A DNA stretch of 20,341 bases from JAKAUF01 sp050746205 (GTDB lineage Bacteria; Acidobacteriota; Terriglobia; Terriglobales; SCQP01): assembly GCA_050746205.1 (NCBI GenBank), contig JBOGKW010000042.1, positions 1-20,341 on the forward strand, in the 5' to 3' direction. The notes beneath the pieces are model-generated. The model worked only from the letters and a program-made list of their open reading frames with translations, ran no database searches and was not told the origin of the DNA. Below, piece by piece: positions 15,905 to 20,341 of this stretch; position 1 is the stretch's first letter; the number at the start of each line of letters is the position of its first letter. The position numbers and the translations under genes are program-made.

Positions 15905-15940
15905 GTAAATCTCCGAAACCGCGGGGTTGCCAGAATAGTC

Positions 15941-15946
15941 ATTATA
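15941..15946 (-). promoter_or_regulatory. Predicted -10 box of ileS-lspA
   Basis: A perfect TATAAT on the minus strand lies 36 bases before the TTG start of ileS. At 16-18 bases upstream only GAACAG/CGAACA-like sequence is found, so the -35 is weak. Transcription would begin near 15934. Confidence 0.5.
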
Positions 15947-16086
15947 TGGGGTGGACTGCGTCCCTGTTCGGCGCGGGTTCCCCTGCGCGACCCGGGTTGC
16001 GGCAACCAGCCTAGCCGTCGCCCTGCCGCAAATGTGGGCCCGCCGGCAACGGGCCGCTGAGCCGCCGGCCACCGTTCGCCGAGCCT

Positions 16087-16094
16087 GGTATGAT
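16087..16094 (+). promoter_or_regulatory. Predicted extended -10 promoter of the tonB unit
   Basis: TGG followed by TATGAT forms an extended -10 element; no clear -35 was found. It is divergent from the ileS promoter. Transcription would start near 16101, just before the GGAGGT at 16104-16109. Confidence 0.4.
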
Positions 16095-16118
16095 GTGGAA
16101 AACGGAGGTAACGAGCCG

Positions 16119-16211
16119 GTGCCCTCGCTTCATCCGAAGGTCGGAGTGAGCAGTTGCAGCGTAGAGCCTTCGCCCCAGGGCGCTTCTTTGGGTGCACGCC
16201 CCGCGCCCTAG
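16119..16211 (+). CDS. Candidate 30-codon leader ORF in frame with tonB, ended by TAG
   Basis: A GTG at 16119 has GGAGGT 9 bases upstream, the best ribosome-binding site in this part of the window. It opens a 30-codon frame beginning MPSLHPKVGVSS and ending GARPAP, closed by TAG at 16209-16211. The TonB-family ATG at 16215 is in the same frame, separated only by TAG GCC. The peptide has no recognised domain. It may be a leader that loads ribosomes for tonB by coupling, or an N-terminal extension interrupted by an amber codon through mutation, error or readthrough. Coding status is unproven. Confidence 0.35.
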   Translation: MPSLHPKVGVSSCSVEPSPQGASLGARPAP

Positions 16212-16214
16212 GCC

Positions 16215-17225
16215 ATGGCTGACTTCGCCCCCCATTCCGAGCCGACCCCGCCCCCGTTGCCCCCCTCTCCGGAGGGTCAGCGCCCCGCGGCGGAGGAGCC
16301 GCAGGTCCTGACGCTGGTGCAGCGCCGCACGCTGTGGCGCTCGCTGCGCGAACAACTGCGTGAGCGCTTTCACCCGGTCGAGTTGCCGCCGCTGGAGTTG
16401 GAATCCAAGCCGGTTCCGGTGGATGACATTTGGTCGCACGAGCGCTCGTTTTGGGGCAGTGGTGGTTCGCTGTTCATCCACATCATCGTGGTGTTGCTGC
16501 TGATCCTGGGGATCTTCAATCCCACGGTGCATAAGGCGGTGGTCAACGGGTTTCAGGTGGCCGTCCTGCACTTTCCCGTGCTGACGCCGCCCAGCCCCAA
16601 GCCCCTGGGCGGCGGCGGCGGTGGCGGTTTGCATGTGCTGCGAACCCCCAGCCGGGGTAAGCTGCCGCGCTTCCGCAAGGCGCCGTTGGCGCCACCGTTG
16701 GTGAAGGTGCAGGTCAAGCCGCTATTGCCCGTGCCCCCAGCCCTGGCGATGGAGCGGCGCGTCGCCCTGCCGGAGCCCAATCTGCCGCAATTCGGCGACC
16801 CGGTCGCCGCGGCGGCGCCGCCGACCAATGGGCCCGGCTCGCTTGAGGGCCTCGGCGCGGGCCGCGGCGGTGGCATCGGGCCGGGCAATGGCGGCGGCTA
16901 CGGCCCCGGCAGCGGCGGCAACCTCGGCGGCGGCGAAGCCAGCTTTGGCGCCAACATCAGTCAGCCGGTGTTGATCTACTCGCCAGAGCCCCAGTTCACC
17001 GATGCGGCGCGCAAGGCCAAGTATCAGGGCACGGTGGTGCTATCGGCGGATATCGGCGTGGATGGCCGCGCGCACCACATTCAGGTACTGCAGCCGCTCG
17101 GGCTCGGATTGGACCAGAAGGCCATTGATGCGGTGCGGTTGTGGCGCTTCATTCCCGCCAAGAGGCGCAACGGCCAGGCGATTGAGGTGCTGGCTGACAT
17201 TCAGGTCAACTTCCATCTCTACTAG
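16215..17225 (+). CDS. TonB-family energy-transducing protein
   Basis: The protein has 336 residues. A Pro-rich cytosolic N-terminus of ~80 residues precedes one transmembrane helix (about 84-101, SLFIHIIVVLLLILGIF). The periplasmic spacer contains a run of eight glycines near 133-140 and a Gly/Ala-rich stretch near 198-230. The C-terminal ~85 residues form a TonB domain (YSPEPQFTDAARKAKYQGTVVLSADI, then VLQPLGLGLDQKAIDAVRLWRF). Such proteins pass proton-motive energy, usually with ExbB/ExbD, to outer-membrane receptors. No ExbB, ExbD or receptor gene lies nearby. The long N-terminus before the membrane helix differs from classical TonB but occurs in Acidobacteriota-type TonB proteins. The ATG has only a weak AGG before it, so coupling to the leader ORF is plausible. 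Confidence 0.85.
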   Translation: MADFAPHSEPTPPPLPPSPEGQRPAAEEPQVLTLVQRRTLWRSLREQLRERFHPVELPPLELESKPVPVDDIWSHERSFWGSGGSLFIHIIVVLLLILGIFNPTVHKAVVNGFQVAVLHFPVLTPPSPKPLGGGGGGGLHVLRTPSRGKLPRFRKAPLAPPLVKVQVKPLLPVPPALAMERRVALPEPNLPQFGDPVAAAAPPTNGPGSLEGLGAGRGGGIGPGNGGGYGPGSGGNLGGGEASFGANISQPVLIYSPEPQFTDAARKAKYQGTVVLSADIGVDGRAHHIQVLQPLGLGLDQKAIDAVRLWRFIPAKRRNGQAIEVLADIQVNFHLY

Positions 17226-17238
17226 CTAGCCGCCGTAG

Positions 17239-17268
17239 GGCAGCCGCCTCGGCTGCCGACTCATTTTT
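17239..17268 (+). terminator. Likely terminator after tonB
   Basis: An 8-bp stem ggcagccg/cggctgcc with a 3-base loop (17239-17257) is followed by gactca and then TTTTT (17264-17268), 13 bases past the tonB stop. The T-run is displaced from the stem, so efficiency is uncertain. The T-run touches the stop codon of the convergent HAD gene. Confidence 0.45.
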
Positions 17269-17962
17269 AGCCCTGATCCCACCCTAGCCAGCGGCGCAAC
17301 TCCGGCGCGGTGAAATCGGCAACGACCAATTGCGCTCCGGCGGCCGCCACCTCCGCCGGACGATAGCTGGTGGCCAAGGCCACACAGCGGGCGCCGGCGG
17401 CCAAGGCCGCGGCGATGCCGGGAAACGAGTCTTCAAAGACCACGCAATCGGCGGGCGGTCGTCCCAGCCGCGCGGCGGCGGACAAATAGATCTCCGGGTT
17501 CGGCTTGCCCCGCCGCACGTCGGCCTCGCTCAGGATGACCTCGAAGACATCTTCCAGCCCCAGGCGGGTGGTCACAATGCCCACGTTCCGCCGCGGCGCC
17601 GAGGTGGCCAGGGCCAGCCGGTGGCCGCGCCGCCGCGCCTCCACTAGGAACGGCGATAATCCCCCCGTTTCCCGCATTTCGGGCAGATAGTCCCGCAGGT
17701 ACAGCGCCTCCAGCCGCTGCGCGTGATGCGCGATCTCCTCGGCGGGCATGGCGCGGCCGAAGACCTCGGGCAGCAGCTCTTCATTGCGACGGCCGAAGGT
17801 GCGGACGGCGGCGTACTCCGGTTGGGCGAGGGTCTGGCGCTGTTCGGCCAAAAACGCCCGCCAGGCTCGGGCATAGGCGGCGCTATTGTCAATCAGCACG
17901 CCATCCATGTCGAACAACAACGGCGCTGGGGCCGGGGCAATCCCGGCCGGCCTATTGGACAC
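17267..17962 (-). CDS. HAD-superfamily phosphatase / beta-phosphoglucomutase-like hydrolase
   Basis: The protein has 231 residues. All four HAD motifs are present: FDMDGVLIDN (nucleophile D18, acid/base D20), LATSAP (S121), K153 in RGKPNPEIY, and VFEDSFPGI (E177, D178). A helical cap lies between motifs I and II at about 27-100, placing it in the subfamily of beta-phosphoglucomutase, phosphoglycolate phosphatase and sugar phosphatases. The substrate cannot be told from sequence; sugar phosphate is likely. The GTG at 17962 is the chosen start; it lies inside the last codons of the upstream BON gene (11-base overlap), and no strong ribosome-binding site was seen, so translation may be coupled. 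Confidence 0.88.
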   Translation of the reverse strand: MSNRPAGIAPAPAPLLFDMDGVLIDNSAAYARAWRAFLAEQRQTLAQPEYAAVRTFGRRNEELLPEVFGRAMPAEEIAHHAQRLEALYLRDYLPEMRETGGLSPFLVEARRRGHRLALATSAPRRNVGIVTTRLGLEDVFEVILSEADVRRGKPNPEIYLSAAARLGRPPADCVVFEDSFPGIAAALAAGARCVALATSYRPAEVAAAGAQLVVADFTAPELRRWLGWDQG

Positions 17963-18317
17963 GGAGGGTGTTCACCACGCGATAGTTCTTCCAGTGAGCC
18001 GCGGCGGCGGCGTGGCGAGCGTCCTGGGTGGCCCGCCCGCGATCCTCGGCCAATACGATGCTGCCGGTCAGGCGGATCACCTGGTTCTTCACCTGCACGT
18101 GAATCCGGTCCTGCGTGAACGGGGTCTTCTGGAAAAGCGCCGCCAGTTGCCGCGTCATCGCCGTGTCGGTCACGGGCGCCTTGGCCTTGCGCGCTTCCGC
18201 CCTGGCGGAATGACGGGCGGGCTGCTGTTGCGCCGGCCCCAGGCCCCAGGTTAGGCCGGCTAGGGCCGCGACCGCGAATGCGGCAGATAACACGCGGAGT
18301 GCCGTGAAGCGGATCAT
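17952..18317 (-). CDS. Secreted BON-domain protein
   Basis: The protein has 121 residues from the ATG at 18317. A signal peptide is clear (MIRFTALRVL, hydrophobic core to about residue 27). A Lys/Arg/Ala-rich stretch is followed by a BON domain at about 54-121 (TRQLAALFQK, VKNQVIRLTGSI, RVVNTLRV). BON domains bind phospholipid or occur in osmotic-shock and outer-membrane proteins, so a periplasmic or outer-membrane role is likely. An in-frame TTG at 18323 is a weaker start. It is followed by and overlaps the HAD gene. It is shorter than OsmY-type proteins, with one BON domain instead of two. Confidence 0.8.
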   Translation of the reverse strand: MIRFTALRVLSAAFAVAALAGLTWGLGPAQQQPARHSARAEARKAKAPVTDTAMTRQLAALFQKTPFTQDRIHVQVKNQVIRLTGSIVLAEDRGRATQDARHAAAAAHWKNYRVVNTLRVQ

Positions 18318-18567
18318 CAGCAAGGCAACAGCCAGGATAGCAGAGGGGCTGCAAGCGGCGCGTGGCGGCCCGCCGGCGTCCCGCCGCCCCGCTCGCTATG
18401 GCTCCCGCCGTGCGTGCCGCCCCGCCCCCGTGCGGCGGCGGAGCCAGCGCGCGGCAAGGCGCCGCGTTCAGCCCCAGCCTGGCGCGCGGAGCGCGTGGCG
18501 CGCCGGCGCGCAAGCCGAGGGCAGACCTCACGTGGCGCATGCCGGCTCCCCAGCCGGCGGCTGCCCT
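18318..18567. repeat. GC-rich intergenic region with nested hairpins
   Basis: No credible ORF was found in this 250-base gap between treZ and the BON gene. The treZ-proximal part has a 7-bp hairpin gccggct/agccggc (18541-18558) nested inside agggcag/ctgccct arms (18518-18524 with 18561-18567). The outer right arm shares agggcagccgcc (read on the minus strand) with the tonB terminator stem near 17237. No T-tract follows, so it is at most a weak terminator for treZ. The rest is low-complexity GC-rich sequence; no promoter for the BON gene could be picked out. Confidence 0.5.
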
Positions 18568-20295
18568 TTAGGTCCCCCGGCGCAAGACGGCCACCGACTC
18601 CGGCGGCAGCGCCAACCCACCCGTGCCGCCAGCGATACCCGGCGCGGAAGCCAGCCGCACGGTCCAGGTCCCGGCGGGCAGGGGCACGGCGGCCGCGCCG
18701 GGGGCAAAGTTGCAGGCGATCAGCCAATCTCCCCGGCACAGCCGCAGCCATTGCCCGCTCTCGTCCCACGCGACCGATTGGCCGGAGATCTCGTGTCGGG
18801 CCAAGCTCGAGCCGCGGCGCAAGGCGATGAGGTCGCGGTGCCAGGCCAACAACTCCGCGTGCGGCTGCTCGATGAGCTCATGCCAACGCAACCGGCTACG
18901 CGCGAACGCGGCCGGGTCTTGCGGATCGGGAATGTCTTCCGGCGCCCATCCGAAGGCGGCGAACTCCCGGCGCCTGCCCTCGCGCACCGCCTGCGCCAGC
19001 TCCGGCTCGGCATGGTCGGTGAAATACAGAAACGGCGTCGTCGCCCCCCACTCCTCGCCTTGAAACAGCAACGGCGTGAACGGGCCCAACAGGACCAGCG
19101 CCGCGGCGATCTGTAGCTGCCCGAGCCGTAGCCGCTGGCTGAGTCGGTCGCCTTGCGCGCGGTTGCCCACCTGATCGTGATTTTGCGCATAGGCGACCAG
19201 GCGGCGACCGCCCACGCCGAGGGCCGGCCGGCCGTGGGCGCGGCGGCGATAGCGGGAGTACCGCCCGTCATACAGCCATCCCTGGCGCAGCACAGTGGCC
19301 AGGTCTTCCAAGCGGCCGAAGTCGGCGTAATAGCCGCTGCGCTCGCCCGTCAGATAGGCGTGCAGCGCGTGATGGAAGTCCTCATTCCATTGCGCGTCCA
19401 GCCCCATCCCGCCCAGCTCTGGTGCGGCGCTCAGGCGCGGGTCATTGGCGTCGCTTTCGGCGATCAGCAGCAGCGGCCGCCCCAGCTCGGCCTCCCAATC
19501 CCGGACCGCCCCCGCCAACTCCTCCAAAAAGGGCAGGGCCGAGTTATCCAGGATGGCGTGCACCGCGTCCAACCGCAGCCCGTCACAATGATAGTCGCGC
19601 AGCCACATGCGCGCGTTGGCGAGGAAAAAACGACGCACCTCGCTGTTCTCCGGGCCGTCGAAGTTCAGCGCCTCGCCCCAGGGGGTCTGATATCGGGCGG
19701 TGAAGTACGGCCCGTAGCGGGCAAGATAATTGCCCGCCGGCCCCAGGTGGTTGTACACGACGTCCAAAATCACCGCCAGGCCGTGGCGGTGGCAAGCGTT
19801 GACGAACTGTTGTAAGCCCGCCGGACCGCCATAGGCGTGGTGGGGCGCGAACAGATCCACTCCGTCGTAACCCCAGCCCCGGTTTCCAGGGAACTCCGCG
19901 ACGGGCATCAGCTCGATATGCGTGACGCCCAGCGAGGCCAAATGATCCAGCTTGCCGATGGCCGCGGAAAAATCGCCATCCGGGGTGAAGGTCCCGATGT
20001 GCAACTCGTAGACCACCGCCGCCTCCCAACCCGGCGGCCGCCAACCGGCGTCCTGCCACACGAACGTCGCCGGGTCCAGCCAACGCGAGGGGCCATGCAC
20101 ACCCCGCGGCTGCCACTGGGAGCGCGGGTCGGGCAGCGGCGGGCCGCCGTCCAGGACCACAGCGTAATCCCGGCCCGCCGGCAACTCCTCGCCCCCCCAC
20201 CAACCGTCGCCCTCGGCCTGCATCTCGCGGCGCTGGCCAGCGGATTCGATCTCCACCCGCGCGGCCTTCGGCGCCCAAACCCGAGGCCCGCTCAT
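18568..20295 (-). CDS. treZ: Malto-oligosyltrehalose trehalohydrolase
   Basis: The protein has 575 residues of GH13. A short N-terminal beta domain (RVWAPKAARVEI) is followed by the barrel: VVYELHIGTFTPDGDF, GVTHIELMPVAEFPGNRGWGYDG, region I DVVYNHLGP, region II GLRLDAVHAI (nucleophile D243), region III LIAESDAND (acid/base E280), and region IV AQNHDQVGNR (D374). LLFQGEEWGATTPFLYFTDH is typical of TreZ. It releases trehalose from maltooligosyl-trehalose in the cytoplasm, the step after TreY. The ATG at 20295 overlaps the stop of the upstream gene as ATGA, indicating coupling. The N-terminus is a little short compared with many TreZ proteins, starting directly at the first beta-strand. Confidence 0.96.
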   Translation of the reverse strand: MSGPRVWAPKAARVEIESAGQRREMQAEGDGWWGGEELPAGRDYAVVLDGGPPLPDPRSQWQPRGVHGPSRWLDPATFVWQDAGWRPPGWEAAVVYELHIGTFTPDGDFSAAIGKLDHLASLGVTHIELMPVAEFPGNRGWGYDGVDLFAPHHAYGGPAGLQQFVNACHRHGLAVILDVVYNHLGPAGNYLARYGPYFTARYQTPWGEALNFDGPENSEVRRFFLANARMWLRDYHCDGLRLDAVHAILDNSALPFLEELAGAVRDWEAELGRPLLLIAESDANDPRLSAAPELGGMGLDAQWNEDFHHALHAYLTGERSGYYADFGRLEDLATVLRQGWLYDGRYSRYRRRAHGRPALGVGGRRLVAYAQNHDQVGNRAQGDRLSQRLRLGQLQIAAALVLLGPFTPLLFQGEEWGATTPFLYFTDHAEPELAQAVREGRRREFAAFGWAPEDIPDPQDPAAFARSRLRWHELIEQPHAELLAWHRDLIALRRGSSLARHEISGQSVAWDESGQWLRLCRGDWLIACNFAPGAAAVPLPAGTWTVRLASAPGIAGGTGGLALPPESVAVLRRGT

Positions 20296-20341
20296 GGCTC
20301 CGCCTCCCGCGCCAGCAGCGCCACGGGAAAGCGCGCCAACA
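20292..20341 (-). CDS. treY: C-terminal end of a probable maltooligosyltrehalose synthase (cut by window edge)
   Basis: Only the last 15 codons plus two bases are visible, reading LARFPVALLAREAEP then TGA. The FPVALL ending is what I recall of TreY C-termini, and treY commonly precedes treZ. The stop overlaps the treZ start by four bases. The identification is mostly from context. Confidence 0.6.
   Translation of the reverse strand, partial: LARFPVALLAREAEP

Noticed and set aside
15905..15940. T-box riboswitch before ileS
   Set aside because: The predicted leader is about 30 bases, far too short, and no T-box core sequence was seen.
15905..16072. N-terminal extension of IleRS up to 16072
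   Set aside because: It precedes the TATAAT and the GGAG ribosome-binding site, and IleRS homology begins at the TTG at 15904.
18318..18567. Structured non-coding RNA gene between treZ and the BON gene
   Set aside because: The hairpins are explained by GC-rich palindromes; no promoter, no known RNA consensus and no covariation evidence available from one sequence.

Overview
The window is GC-rich, densely coded DNA from a Gram-negative-type bacterium. The best guess is a member of the Acidobacteriota. This is inference from gene content: a Ser/Thr kinase fused to a TolB-like beta-propeller, an ECF sigma / zinc anti-sigma operon with DUF4097 and LiaI-like proteins, a TonB-family protein, a GH44 glycanase, GlgE plus TreY/TreZ, frequent GTG and TTG starts, and palindromic intergenic elements. 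No rRNA, tRNA, CRISPR array, transposase or phage gene was seen.

Layout. (1) 1-438, minus: the first 146 codons of glgE, running off the left edge. (2) 613-4337, minus: a compact five-gene operon reading ECF sigma factor, zinc anti-sigma factor, B-box zinc-finger membrane protein, small two-helix membrane protein, and DUF4097-type surface protein. Coding ends and starts overlap or nearly touch. The last three proteins all carry the same two-helix LiaI/LiaF-like (DUF5668-like) module. (3) 4564-6663, plus: a flippase/LPG-synthase-like membrane protein followed by a UDP-glucuronate decarboxylase-type epimerase, probably a glycan or envelope pair. (4) 6743-9442, plus: an exported GH44 glycanase with its own recognisable promoter. 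(5) 9443-9673: an intergenic patch built of hairpins. (6) 9674-12328, plus: a membrane Ser/Thr kinase with a beta-propeller. (7) 12329-12518: a second hairpin-rich patch related to the one at 517-587. (8) 12519-15904, minus: ileS-lspA with a promoter and a likely terminator. (9) 16119-17225, plus: a TonB-family gene preceded by a short in-frame leader ORF that ends in an amber codon. (10) 17267-18317, minus: a BON-domain secreted protein overlapping a HAD phosphatase. (11) 18568-20341, minus: treZ, preceded by the last codons of a probable treY with an ATGA overlap.

How the genes fit together. treY-treZ makes trehalose from the reducing end of alpha-1,4-glucans, and GlgE extends alpha-glucans from maltose-1-phosphate, so both edges belong to trehalose/glucan metabolism with about 18 kb of unrelated genes between them. 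The sigma operon looks like an envelope-stress or envelope-sensing unit. LspA matures lipoproteins. The GH44 enzyme points to use of plant-type beta-glucan or xyloglucan.

The least ordinary items are the sigma operon with its triplicated membrane module, the nested palindromic repeats, and the amber-interrupted leader in front of tonB.
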